DNA from: Oscillospiraceae bacterium
Lineage (GTDB): Bacteria; Bacillota; Clostridia; Oscillospirales; Oscillospiraceae
Assembly: GCA_902767915.1 (NCBI GenBank)
Contig: CACXJE010000007.1
Span: 62,001-126,000 of the forward strand
DNA: 64,000 nucleotides
Direction: 5' to 3'
This document shows positions 33,536-41,701 of this stretch, one piece after another. Within the stretch, counting starts at the first letter, position 1. The number at the start of each line of letters is the position of its first letter. Under the pieces are notes generated by a model that saw only the letters and a list, made by a program, of their open reading frames with translations, searched no databases and was not told the origin of the DNA. A program made the translations under genes and the position numbers.

Positions 33536-33715
33536 ATCAAGTTATATTGCGCCTGCGACGCAGTTATATTGATCCTGTGGATCAGTTATATTTTGCGGCT
33601 GCACCGCAAAGTGATATTATATTCGCCTCCAAAGCTGCGCGCAGCGCAATATCACTCGGCGCAAGCCGAATATAACTGCAGCGCAATAAAACTCGCCGCA
33701 GGCGAATAAAACTGA
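33536..33715. repeat. ATATCACT/AGTTATAT hairpin array 1
   Basis: About eight short hairpins (for example GCGTCGCAGGCGC, GATCCTGTGGATC, TTGCGGCTGCACCGCAA, CTGCGCGCAGCGC, TCGGCGCAAGCCGA, TCGCCGCAGGCGA) are separated by AGTTATATT, AGTGATATT, ATATCACT or ATAAAACT linkers. Hairpin sequences differ from unit to unit while linkers are conserved. Confidence 0.85.
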
Positions 33716-33752
33716 AAGAAACCTGATTTGGTAGACAAATCAGGTTTCTTTC
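33714..33752. terminator. Bidirectional terminator-like hairpin
   Basis: Stem GAAAGAAACCTGATTTG / CAAATCAGGTTTCTTTC with loop GTAGA, T-rich on both sides. Confidence 0.65.
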
Positions 33753-33821
33753 TTGGCAATGGGGTACGAAAAAGATGGATTTGCGTTTTTGGCGGATGGA
33801 TTCGGACCATTGAAAAAATTA

Positions 33822-33990
33822 AGTGAAATATCTCGCTTGCGCTCGATGTGATATTTTCCGCTTGAGCGAAAAGTGATATTGCTCCTTCGGAGCAGTGATA
33901 TTCTATTCGCCTTCAAACTGCGCGAAGCGCAATATCACTCGGCGCAAGCTGAATATAACTGCGAAGCAATATCACTCGCCGCAGGCGAAT
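33822..33990. repeat. ATATCACT hairpin array 2
   Basis: Same family as 33536-33715: GCTCCTTCGGAGC, CTGCGCGAAGCGC, TCGGCGCAAGCTGA and TCGCCGCAGGCGA hairpins joined by ATATCACT or AGTGATATT. The two arrays are partial copies of each other. Confidence 0.85.
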
Positions 33991-33997
33991 AGAGTTG

Positions 33998-34027
33998 AAA
34001 AAACCTCGTCTTTCGACGAGGCTTTTT
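33998..34027 (-). terminator. Terminator after tRNA-Ser
   Basis: Stem CCTCGTC/GACGAGG with a short loop, followed on the minus strand by TTTTTT. Confidence 0.8.
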
Positions 34028-34028
34028 C

Positions 34029-34120
34029 TGGCGGAGTGGGAGGGATTCGAACCCTCGGTACGCTTTTGACGTACACACGATTTCCAGTCGTGCTCGTTAT
34101 GACCGCTTCGATACCACTCC
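34029..34120 (-). tRNA. tRNA-Ser (anticodon GGA), CCA encoded
   Basis: 92 bases with the long variable arm typical of serine tRNAs. Acceptor GGAGTGG/CCACTCC, anticodon loop CTGGAAA with anticodon GGA, variable arm GTGTACGTCAAAAGCGTACC, T arm GGTTCGAATCC, discriminator G, then CCA. Downstream terminator at 33998-34027. Confidence 0.95.
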
Positions 34121-34328
34121 AGATGCAATTGTCCGCGGCGATTGCTCCCGCTTCGGCCAAAGCGCGGTCGTGCGCTCAAGCCTGATTATTATACCCATGA
34201 TTCTTTCGTTTGTCAACTGTTTTTTTCAAAATCCGGAAGATTCCTTTTTCATCCCGGTTCCGGGGCGAATGTCTCCCGCATCTCTTAATGCGCTGGACGA
34301 AAAAAACCGCTTCTGCTTCAAAAGTAGA

Positions 34329-34357
34329 TTGACAATTGCAAAAAAACGGAGTAAAAT
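34329..34357 (+). promoter_or_regulatory. Promoter of the first zinc-ribbon gene
   Basis: TTGACA (34329-34334), 17 bases, TAAAAT (34352-34357). Bases 34121-34328 hold nothing else I recognise. Confidence 0.8.
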
Positions 34358-34400
34358 ATGAATGTCTGATAGACAATTACTTATGACTGGAGGATACAAA

Positions 34401-35039
34401 ATGTTCTGTGAAAACTGCGGAACCCGCGTAGAAGACGGCCAGCCCTTCTGCCCCAACTGCGGCACTCGTCTGGGCGCTCCCGCTGCGCAGCCCAATCCCG
34501 TTCCCACTTACACCGCTCCGGCTCCCCGGGCCCCCAAGGCGCCCCGTGCCCCCACCGGCTCCATCCTGGACCGTTTCATGGGCATGCCTGTGCTGAACAA
34601 GATCTTCACCCTCTGCACCCTGGGCCTCCTGCTCATTGGCATGATCATGTCCTGGCTCAAGGTCTTCGGCAAGAGCGTCTCTCAATCCTATTGGGGTGAG
34701 ACCGTGAAGTTCCATGAGCACGCACATCTGAGCGAAGTCACCGGCACCTGGCTGCTGGTCATCACCGCCATCCTCAGCACCCTGGCCATCGCTGCTCTGA
34801 TCCTTTGGCTGATCGGCAAGCTGGACACCAAGTTCGTGTTCATTTTCGCCGGCGGCGTTGCCGGTCTGATTTTCCTGATGCTGGTCATCAAGTGGATCGC
34901 CGGTTCCGACACCATGAAGGTCATCAACGGCAAGGCTGGTATGCACCTGTCCGTGGCCGGCTGGTTCTGGTTCTTTGCTGAAATGGGCGCCTGCGCCACC
35001 GGCATCCTGAACTTCATCATGATGCCCAAGGACAGATAA
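34401..35039 (+). CDS. Zinc-ribbon membrane protein
   Basis: 212 residues. An N-terminal double CxxC zinc ribbon (MFCENCGTRVEDGQPFCPNCGTRLG) is followed by a Pro/Ala linker and four predicted membrane segments (about 70-90, 110-140, 150-170 and 185-205). Such zinc-ribbon plus membrane proteins are common in Firmicutes; function unknown. A paralogue with the same design lies at 43504-44520. The start follows GGAGG. Monocistronic, with a strong promoter and terminator. Confidence 0.87.
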   Translation: MFCENCGTRVEDGQPFCPNCGTRLGAPAAQPNPVPTYTAPAPRAPKAPRAPTGSILDRFMGMPVLNKIFTLCTLGLLLIGMIMSWLKVFGKSVSQSYWGETVKFHEHAHLSEVTGTWLLVITAILSTLAIAALILWLIGKLDTKFVFIFAGGVAGLIFLMLVIKWIAGSDTMKVINGKAGMHLSVAGWFWFFAEMGACATGILNFIMMPKDR

Positions 35040-35072
35040 GCTGCTGCTCCATTACATTTTAATCTGTCTCGC

Positions 35073-35105
35073 ACCTGCCGCGGCAACCCCGCGGCAGGTT
35101 TTTTG
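35073..35105 (+). terminator. Terminator after the zinc-ribbon gene
   Basis: Stem CCTGCCGCGG/CCGCGGCAGG followed by TTTTTT. Confidence 0.88.
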
Positions 35106-35156
35106 TCTGCACGACACGCAGCTGCTTGCCGACACGGCCGGCAGACTTGTGCCCTT

Positions 35157-35222
35157 CTCGGGTATTGCCGGCGCTGCAGGCAGGCCCGACCTCATGGCGC
35201 ACACTGTGCGCCGCTACACAAG
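35157..35222. repeat. GTAG palindrome and ATTGCCGGCGCTGCAGG element
   Basis: ATTGCCGGCGCTGCAGGCAG recurs in altered form near 63700; it is followed by GGCGCAC..GTGCGCCGCTAC. Confidence 0.6.
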
Positions 35223-35272
35223 CCGTCTGCTGCACGGCGCCCGTTACCTGAAAAGAAATTTTTTTCGGGGGC

Positions 35273-35301
35273 TTTACGGACGTTGTTTCATTTGGTATAA
35301 T
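35273..35301 (+). promoter_or_regulatory. Promoter of the trmB operon
   Basis: TTTACG (35273-35278), 17 bases, TATAAT (35296-35301). Confidence 0.55.
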
Positions 35302-35344
35302 ATTTTGAAAAATATACTTTTCTGAGAAAAAGGGGTAGGACGCT

Positions 35345-35998
35345 ATGCGCATGCGTAAACGCAACAATTTAGAGCCCCGGATGGAGGCCGCCGCGGCGGT
35401 CTGGATCCGGAACCCGGAGGCGTATCGGGGCAGGTGGCGGGAGCTGCTGCCCGAGGCCCGGGCGCTGCACATTGAAATCGGCTGCGGCAAGGGCAAGTTC
35501 ACCGTGGAAATGGCCCGGCTCCATCCGGACATTCTCTTTGTGGCTGTGGAACGGGTCAAGGAGGCCATGATCCTGGCCATGGAGAAAACCCTGGAAATGG
35601 GTCTGAAAAACGTATACTACCTGTCCGTGGACGCGGCGGAGCTGGAGCAGTATTTCGCCCCGGGTGAGGCGGACCGGATGTATCTGAACTTCTGCGACCC
35701 CTGGCCCCGCAGCAAAAACGCCAAGCGCCGGCTTACCTATCACACCTTCCTGGAGAAATACCGGAAGGTCCTGACCCCCGACGGGGAAATCCACTTCAAA
35801 ACTGACAACGAAAAGCTGTTTCAGTGGTCCCTGGAGGAGTTTGCCCGGTACGGCTACCCGGTCAAAAACGTCACCGACGATCTGCACAAGGACGGCATCG
35901 TGGGCGTTATGACCGGCTATGAGGAGAAATTCCACGCCCTGGGCACCCCCATCCACCGCTGCGAAATCCAAATGCCGAAACAGGAGGAGCTGCCGTGA
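35345..35998 (+). CDS. trmB: tRNA (guanosine(46)-N7)-methyltransferase
   Basis: 217 residues, the usual size. Makes m7G46 in the tRNA variable loop. HIEIGCGKGKFTVEMA is the SAM-binding loop; NFCDPWPRSKNAKRRLT and FKTDNE carry the conserved Asp/Pro/Trp and Thr-Asp-Asn residues. The start is 10 bases from AGGGGTAGG. It overlaps the response-regulator start by four bases (GTGA), so translation of the two-component genes is probably coupled to trmB, an unusual pairing. Confidence 0.95.
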   Translation: MRMRKRNNLEPRMEAAAAVWIRNPEAYRGRWRELLPEARALHIEIGCGKGKFTVEMARLHPDILFVAVERVKEAMILAMEKTLEMGLKNVYYLSVDAAELEQYFAPGEADRMYLNFCDPWPRSKNAKRRLTYHTFLEKYRKVLTPDGEIHFKTDNEKLFQWSLEEFARYGYPVKNVTDDLHKDGIVGVMTGYEEKFHALGTPIHRCEIQMPKQEELP

Positions 35999-36663
35999 GC
36001 ACCAAGATAATTCTGGCCGACGACGAAGAGCGTTGGCGCATGATCGTCCATGACTTCCTCGTTGAAGAAGGCTACCAGGTTCTGGAAGCCAAAAACGGCC
36101 GGATGGCCGTGGATCTGCTGCGGGAGAACCCGGACGCCGCTCTCGTGATCCTGGACGTGATGATGCCGGTGATGGACGGCCTGCAGGCCTGCCGGGAGAT
36201 CCGGAGCTTTTCCCATGTCCCCATTCTGATGGTCACCGCCCGGGAGGACGAGGAGACCGAGATCTCCGGCGTCCGGGGCGGCGCCGATCAGTATATCTCC
36301 AAGCCCATCAAGATGCGGGCCTTTGTGGAACGGGTCCGGTCTCTGCTGCGCCGCAGCGGGAACCGGGAGATTTTGCGGTTCGGCAGGCTGGAAATCGACC
36401 CGGCCTCCAACACCGTCCGCAACGAAACCGGGCCTGTGGCTCTGACACCCAAGGAGTATGATTTGCTGATGTTCCTGGCCCAGGAGCCCAACACCGTCAA
36501 GACCCGGGAGCAGATCCTCCACGCGGTGTGGAACACCGACTACTACGGCGACGGCCGCACCGTGGACACCCACATCAAAAATCTGCGGATGAAGCTGGGC
36601 GACAGCGGCGACGTGGTCCGGACCGTCCGAAGCCGGGGCTATATGGTGGAGCGGGTTGAATGA
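35995..36663 (+). CDS. OmpR-family response regulator
   Basis: 222 residues from a GTG start. Receiver domain with acidic DDEE (9-12), phospho-acceptor Asp54 in ILDVMMP and Lys in ISKPIK; C-terminal winged helix with LTPKEYDLLMFLAQEPNTVKTREQIL and RTVRSRGYMVE. It overlaps the histidine kinase start by four bases (ATGA), so the pair is made together. Target genes unknown. Confidence 0.94.
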   Translation: MSTKIILADDEERWRMIVHDFLVEEGYQVLEAKNGRMAVDLLRENPDAALVILDVMMPVMDGLQACREIRSFSHVPILMVTAREDEETEISGVRGGADQYISKPIKMRAFVERVRSLLRRSGNREILRFGRLEIDPASNTVRNETGPVALTPKEYDLLMFLAQEPNTVKTREQILHAVWNTDYYGDGRTVDTHIKNLRMKLGDSGDVVRTVRSRGYMVERVE

Positions 36664-38204
36664 AAAAGCAGCAGAAAAAACGCCTGCACTTCAAGCCCAG
36701 GCTGTGGGTCATTCTGGCCATGACCGCCATCGTGATGATTGTGCTGGTGGTGGGCGGCACGATCTTTTTCTACCGGGTCCTGCTGGAAAACCGATATGTG
36801 GCAAAGCTGAGCCGGCAGCTCTATGACAGCGCGGAGCTGCTGGAGCGGCACTGCTTTGCAGAGGAGGATGTGGCCGAGGTCCAGAGCCGGGGCATCTGGC
36901 TGCTGATTCTTCGGGAGCCTGAAGACCAGATCCTCTACCGAAGCACCGCCGGCAGAACCATGTTCCGGGCGGACGATGAGGACGGCTCCACATTGCATGA
37001 GCCTCCGCAGTCTGTGCAGCAGGAGGTCCGATACTTCCGCCGGTTGATCGACGCGAATCTCGGCCTCGCCCCGGGAAAAACCGTGGTGCTGGATCCCCAT
37101 GACACCGCCCATTCCCGGCCCCTGGACAGCCGGGATATGTTCCTGCTGGGCCGCAAGGGCGACACGATCTACTGTCTGTATCTGCCGGTGGAATCCACCA
37201 ACGCCGCCATCAATCTGGCCGTCCGCTATTCCACCATCGCAGCTCTGATCGGCATACTGGCCGGTGTTTTCCTGGTTTACCTGGTGAGCCGGTCCGTCAC
37301 CCACCCCCACAGGGATATCGTCCGCACCGCCGGCAAAATTGCCGAGCTGGATTTCTCCGCGCGCTGCCAGCCGGTGCCTGTCCGGGAGCTGGATGAGCTG
37401 AGCACCAGCATCAACACCATGGCCGACCGATTGCAGGCAGCCATCTCCGAGCTGCAGTCCACCAACGAGCAGCTTCAGCGGGAGCTGGACGACCGGACCC
37501 GCCAGCAGAAGGAACACACAGAGCTGCTGGCAAATCTGTCCCATGATCTGAAAACACCCATTGCTATTATCTCCGGCTACGCCGAGGGTCTGCAGGAGGG
37601 CATTGCCCACACCCCGGAGCAGCGGGAAAAATATTACAGCATCCTCATGAAGGAAAGCGAGGATATGTCCCGGATCGTCTCCCGAATGCTGGCCTCCACC
37701 CGACTGGACAGCGGCAGCATTCCCCTGGTGATCGAGGACTTTGACCTGGCAGCCCTGCTGGACGAGATGTTTGGCCTGTTCCAGAGAGACATTGAGCGAG
37801 CCGGCCTTGAGGTGGAGCTGGACTACCCCCGGCCCCTGATGGCCCGGACCGACTATGAGAGCATCCGCCAGTCCGTGCTCAACTATGCCCAGAACGCCGT
37901 CCACCATATCAACCACGGAAATAAGATCCGGGTCTCGGTGGAGCGGAAGGATAAGCTCCTGCGGCTGTCGGTGATCAATTCCAGCGCACCCATCAGCCGG
38001 GAGGAGCAGTCCCGGATCTGGGAGAAGCTCTATCGCGGAGACCACGCCCGACAGCGGAGCCACGGAGAGGCCGGCCTGGGTCTGGCCATCGTCCGGGGCA
38101 ATATGGAGCGGCTGGGCCTGGACTACGGCTGCCGCAACCTGGAGGGCAACCGGGTGGAGTTCTGGCTCTGCATCCCGGCAGGAGAGGAAACAATTGAGAA
38201 TTGA
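36660..38204 (+). CDS. HAMP-domain sensor histidine kinase
   Basis: 514 residues. Two membrane helices (about 15-42 and 190-212) frame an extracytoplasmic sensor domain of about 150 residues that I do not recognise. HAMP region (about 212-265), coiled-coil, HisKA with SHDLKTP (phospho-acceptor His295), N-box NAVHH (Asn412) and G-box GEAGLGLAIV (about 470). Partner of the preceding OmpR regulator. The last codons run into an AT-rich AATTGAGAATTG repeat. Confidence 0.93.
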   Translation: MKKQQKKRLHFKPRLWVILAMTAIVMIVLVVGGTIFFYRVLLENRYVAKLSRQLYDSAELLERHCFAEEDVAEVQSRGIWLLILREPEDQILYRSTAGRTMFRADDEDGSTLHEPPQSVQQEVRYFRRLIDANLGLAPGKTVVLDPHDTAHSRPLDSRDMFLLGRKGDTIYCLYLPVESTNAAINLAVRYSTIAALIGILAGVFLVYLVSRSVTHPHRDIVRTAGKIAELDFSARCQPVPVRELDELSTSINTMADRLQAAISELQSTNEQLQRELDDRTRQQKEHTELLANLSHDLKTPIAIISGYAEGLQEGIAHTPEQREKYYSILMKESEDMSRIVSRMLASTRLDSGSIPLVIEDFDLAALLDEMFGLFQRDIERAGLEVELDYPRPLMARTDYESIRQSVLNYAQNAVHHINHGNKIRVSVERKDKLLRLSVINSSAPISREEQSRIWEKLYRGDHARQRSHGEAGLGLAIVRGNMERLGLDYGCRNLEGNRVEFWLCIPAGEETIEN

Positions 38205-38242
38205 GAATTGACAATTGAAAATTGACAATTGTCAATTTATGG
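38196..38242. repeat. AATTGACAATTG repeat in the kinase-PfkB gap
   Basis: Copies of AATTGAGAATTG / GAAAATTGACAATTGTCAAT overlap the histidine kinase stop and end just before the PfkB ribosome-binding site. Confidence 0.7.
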
Positions 38243-38250
38243 AGGCTTAC

Positions 38251-39132
38251 ATGAAAATTCTGAACTTCGGTTCTCTGAACATCGACCACACCTACCGGCT
38301 GCCCAGGCGGATCCTGCCCGGGGAGACCCTCTCCGCGGCGGTCTATCTGAAGGGCTGCGGCGGCAAGGGGCTGAATCAGTCCGTGGCCCTGGCCCGGGCC
38401 GGCGCCCCCGTGTTCCACGCGGGACTGGTGGGCGAGGGCGGAGACTTTCTCCGCAAACGCCTGGCGGAAAGCGGCGTGGACTGCCGGTATCTGAAAAACA
38501 CCGATTTGCCCAACGGTCACGCTATCATTCAGGTGGACCCCTCCGGGGAGAACTCCATCGTCCTCTACCCCGGCAGCAACCACGCGCTGACCCCGGACTT
38601 TGTGAATCAGGTCCTGGCAAACTTCGGGCCCGGGGATCTGCTGCTGCTGCAAAATGAGACCAACATGGTCCCCTATCTGATCCGGGCCGGCAGGGCCCGG
38701 GGCATGGACGTGGCCTTCAACGCCGCACCCATGGAGGAGGCTGTCAAAGGCTATCCCCTGGAGCTGCTGCGGTTTCTGCTGATCAATGAAACCGAGGGTG
38801 CTGCCCTCACCGGCTGCACAGATCCGGAGGCCATTGCCGACGCCGTCTGCAGCGCCTATCCGGAGCTGGAGCTGGTGCTGACCCTGGGCGGCGAGGGGGC
38901 CATCTATCGGAAGGGCAGCTTCTCCCACCTGCAGCCCGCCCGGCAGGTCCGGGCTCTGGACACCACCGGCGCAGGCGACGCCTTCATCGGGTATTTCCTG
39001 GCGGGCATTGCCGAGAAGGCGGATCCGCTCTACTGTCTCTACCTGGCCACCGCCGCCTCCGCCATCGCCGTGACCCGCCCTGGCGCCTCCGATTCCATCC
39101 CGGAAGCCGCCGAGGTCAAACGCACGCTGTAA
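38251..39132 (+). CDS. PfkB-family carbohydrate kinase (ribokinase-like)
   Basis: 293 residues. N-terminal GSLNIDHTYRLP, then GGKGLNQSVALARAGA (sugar-binding Gly-Gly-Lys-Gly) and the C-terminal anion-hole and base DTTGAGDAFIGYFLAG place it in the PfkB family, closest in pattern to ribokinase. The start ATG follows GGAGGCTTAC. Two nucleoside hydrolase genes lie just downstream, so it may phosphorylate the ribose they release (inference). Confidence 0.9.
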   Translation: MKILNFGSLNIDHTYRLPRRILPGETLSAAVYLKGCGGKGLNQSVALARAGAPVFHAGLVGEGGDFLRKRLAESGVDCRYLKNTDLPNGHAIIQVDPSGENSIVLYPGSNHALTPDFVNQVLANFGPGDLLLLQNETNMVPYLIRAGRARGMDVAFNAAPMEEAVKGYPLELLRFLLINETEGAALTGCTDPEAIADAVCSAYPELELVLTLGGEGAIYRKGSFSHLQPARQVRALDTTGAGDAFIGYFLAGIAEKADPLYCLYLATAASAIAVTRPGASDSIPEAAEVKRTL

Positions 39133-39135
39133 GGC

Positions 39136-39640
39136 AATCGAGAATTGACGATTGAGAATTCTGGTTATCGGGTTTACTCAGCAAACACGCCGTAGCGGCG
39201 AACATTGTTCGCCACGCATACGAAGTATGCATCGTTTGTTGCGTCAGCAAACGATCTGACTGCCTTCCACATCGAAGCCAGGTTGGATTTGCCTCCGGCA
39301 AATTGTCCGCTTATGGCGGACCGGGCGCACACTGTGCGCCCCTACGGCCTCGATCGAACGGTCCGGCATCTATGCTGACTTAAGCCGATAACCAGATGGA
39401 CAATTATTGTGTTTTGCAGATTGCAATCTGAAAAACTCCGAACCTATTCACTTTTCACTATTCCCTATTCACTCAACGGAACCCCTCCACCACCGCGCTT
39501 TGCGCGGCGGTCCCCCTCCCCTAAAACCTCTTCGAGGTGTTAGGAGAGGTTTGGCGGAGCCCTGATCCCCAGTGCCTCGGGCGGGCGGCCAATGACCGCC
39601 CCTACGTGCCTGGTGTCTGTTGCCTGGTGCCTGAAAAAGG
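39136..39640. repeat. Large repeat block between the PfkB and nucleoside hydrolase genes
   Basis: In order: AATTGACGATTGAGAATT; GTAGCGGCGAAC..GTTCGCCAC with GCATACGAAGTATGC and GTTTG..CAAAC hairpins (also at 54884-54962, inverted); ATTTGCC/GGCAAAT, GTCCGC/GCGGAC and GGGCGCAC..GTGCGCCCCTAC; an AT-rich element with TTGCAGATTGCAATCTGAAA; the ACCCCTCCACC..GGTTTGG element also found near 3890; GGGCGGCCAATGACCGCCCCTAC; and GTTGCCTG/GTGCCTG units. No gene in 515 bases. Confidence 0.85.
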
Positions 39641-39647
39641 AGTTTTT

Positions 39648-40589
39648 ATGGAACCTTTCCCGATTCCCGTCGTCTGTGATTGTGACCCCGGCCATGACGA
39701 CGCCATAATGCTGCTTCTGGCCAAGGCCAGTCCCCGGCTGCGGGTGCTGGCTGTCACCACCTCCTGCGGCAATCAGACCATTGAAAAAACCACCTGGAAC
39801 GCCCGGCGGATCTGCACCCTGCTGGGGCTGGAGGCACCCATCGCCATGGGCGCCGCGAAGCCCCTCTGCGGCCAGCCCATCACCGCCCCCAACATCCACG
39901 GCCAGTCCGGTCTGGACGGTCCCAGGCTGCCGGAGCCCCGGCTGCCTCTGTCTGCGCTGACCGCTGTGGAGCTGACGGCAAAGGTGATCTCCGAGTGTTC
40001 CGAGCCGGTAACCATCATTTCCACCGGCCCGCTGACCAACACCGCCTGCTTCCTGCTGGCCCACCCGGAGCTGAAGCCCCGGATCCGGCAGATCTCCCTG
40101 ATGGGCGGCGGCCTGGCCCACGGCAACTGGACGCCCGCAGCGGAGTTTAACATTCTGGTGGATCCGGAGGCTGCGGACATTGTGTTCCGCTCCGGCGTTC
40201 CGATTCTGATGTCCGGTCTGGACGTGACCCTCAAGGCCCTAATCACCGAGGCGGACATTGCCCGGATTCGGGCCATCGGCGGGGAAATCTCCCGGGTCAC
40301 TGCGGAATGGCTGGACTATTTCTATGTCTTCCACAAGGGCATCGGCTATGCCGGCGCCCCCCTCCACGACCCCTGCGCCGCCGCGGTGCTGATCCGGCCG
40401 GAGCTCTTTGACATCCGGCCCATGCACGTGGAAATCGAGACCGGCGGTGAGTTTTGCCGGGGCGCCACCGTGGGCGCTCTGCCCGGGGTGGAGGACGAAT
40501 ACGCCCCCAACGTGCGCTGCGTCATGGGGCTGGACCGGGAAGGCTTTGTGGATCTTTTGTGTGAGGCGGTGGCAAGCTATGGGTACTGA
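39648..40589 (+). CDS. Inosine-uridine-preferring nucleoside hydrolase (1)
   Basis: 313 residues, the normal length. Hydrolyses nucleosides to base and ribose. The Ca-binding and catalytic cluster VVCDCDPGHDDA (Asp11, 13, 17, 18) is present, as are ISTGPLTN, EFNILVDPEAA, GLDVT and a C-terminal HDPCAAAVL. It starts after AAAAAGGAG. It overlaps the next nucleoside hydrolase gene by 11 bases. Confidence 0.93.
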   Translation: MEPFPIPVVCDCDPGHDDAIMLLLAKASPRLRVLAVTTSCGNQTIEKTTWNARRICTLLGLEAPIAMGAAKPLCGQPITAPNIHGQSGLDGPRLPEPRLPLSALTAVELTAKVISECSEPVTIISTGPLTNTACFLLAHPELKPRIRQISLMGGGLAHGNWTPAAEFNILVDPEAADIVFRSGVPILMSGLDVTLKALITEADIARIRAIGGEISRVTAEWLDYFYVFHKGIGYAGAPLHDPCAAAVLIRPELFDIRPMHVEIETGGEFCRGATVGALPGVEDEYAPNVRCVMGLDREGFVDLLCEAVASYGY

Positions 40590-41523
40590 GAAGCATCTGA
40601 TCTGGCTGGACTGCGATTTCGGCACCGACGACGCCGCTGCCCTGCTCTGTGCCCACGGGGCCGCGTCTTTGGAGATTCTCGGGATCTCCACCCTGGCAGG
40701 CAATGTGGAGGCCCACAAGACCTTCCGCAACGCCCTGCGGCTGAACCGGCTGCTGGGCGCCGATTACCCGGTTTATCCCGGGGCGGAGGCTCCGCTGGTA
40801 TATCCAGCCGAGCCCGGTTATCGGTTCCACGGGGAAAACGGTCTGGGCGGCGTGGAGCTGCCCCTGCCGGACCGCTGGGAAACGCCTGCAGAGAAGGCCT
40901 GGGACGCCCTGTACCGCACTGCGGCAGCCCATCCGGGTGCGCTGGAGCTGATTGCCACCGGGCCCCTCACCAATGTGGCCCTGGCTCTGAACCTCCATCC
41001 GGAGCTGCAAAAGCTGCTGCGCCGGATCGTGATCATGGGTGGCGCCGCTGTGGGCGGCAACAAGACCCCCGCTGCGGAATTCAACATTTACTCCGATCCC
41101 CACGCCGCGAAGATCGTCTTTGAGGCAGGGATCCCCCTGACCATGTGCGGACTTGACGTGACCAACAAGGCCTGGTTTTCCGAGACGGAGCTGGCAAGGG
41201 TGGGCGCCTGCGGGACCCCCGCCGCCCGGTTCTTCGCCGAAAGCCTCAAAACTCCGCTGCAGGCCAGCGGCCAGGGCACCGTCCGGCTGCACGACGTGAC
41301 GGCGGTGCTGTTTGTGTCGAACCCGGAGCTGTTCACGGGCCAATTGGCCGGCGTTCGGGTGGAGACCCGGAGCGCCCTCACCCGGGGCAAGACCGTGACG
41401 GACCTCTGGTCCGATCAGAAATTCCCCTCCCGGAACGCCTTCGTGGTGCTGGGCGTGGACCGGCCGGCCTTCGTCCGCCGGGTGTCGGAGCTGGTCTGCA
41501 GCCTGAAGGCGGTTGAAAATTGA
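40579..41523 (+). CDS. Inosine-uridine-preferring nucleoside hydrolase (2)
   Basis: 314 residues. Same family: IWLDCDFGTDDA (Asp11, 13, 17, 18; the family's usual Pro after the second Asp is Phe here), IATGPLTNVALAL, EFNIYSDPHAAKIVF, GLDVTNK and LHDVTAVLFV. It overlaps the previous gene by 11 bases, so the pair is translationally coupled. The two are moderately similar paralogues and probably differ in nucleoside preference. Confidence 0.92.
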   Translation: MGTEKHLIWLDCDFGTDDAAALLCAHGAASLEILGISTLAGNVEAHKTFRNALRLNRLLGADYPVYPGAEAPLVYPAEPGYRFHGENGLGGVELPLPDRWETPAEKAWDALYRTAAAHPGALELIATGPLTNVALALNLHPELQKLLRRIVIMGGAAVGGNKTPAAEFNIYSDPHAAKIVFEAGIPLTMCGLDVTNKAWFSETELARVGACGTPAARFFAESLKTPLQASGQGTVRLHDVTAVLFVSNPELFTGQLAGVRVETRSALTRGKTVTDLWSDQKFPSRNAFVVLGVDRPAFVRRVSELVCSLKAVEN

Positions 41524-41612
41524 CAATTGAGAATGCATTGTGTTTTGCAGCTTGCAATCTGCAAAACTCCGACCCTGTTCCCTGTTCCCGGTTCCCTGTT
41601 CCCTGATTCAAA
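41518..41612. repeat. AT-rich element after the nucleoside hydrolases
   Basis: AATTGACAATTGAGAATG, TTTTGCAGCTTGCAATCTGC and CCTGTTCCCTGTTCCCGG minisatellite modules; the first module overlaps the stop codon. Confidence 0.7.
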
Positions 41613-41622
41613 AAGAAAACCC

Positions 41623-41651
41623 TTGCATTTTTCGACTGCTTCGGGTATAAT
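41623..41651 (+). promoter_or_regulatory. Promoter of the phosphodiester glycosidase gene
   Basis: TTGCAT (41623-41628), 17 bases, TATAAT (41646-41651). Confidence 0.75.
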
Positions 41652-41701
41652 ATATGCTCTGTGAAAAAAATACCACGTATCTATGAAAGGAGGGTGAACG
41701 A

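Noticed and set aside
33895..34185. Reading frames across the tRNA-Ser gene
   Set aside because: They translate the tRNA and the hairpin array; no protein signal.
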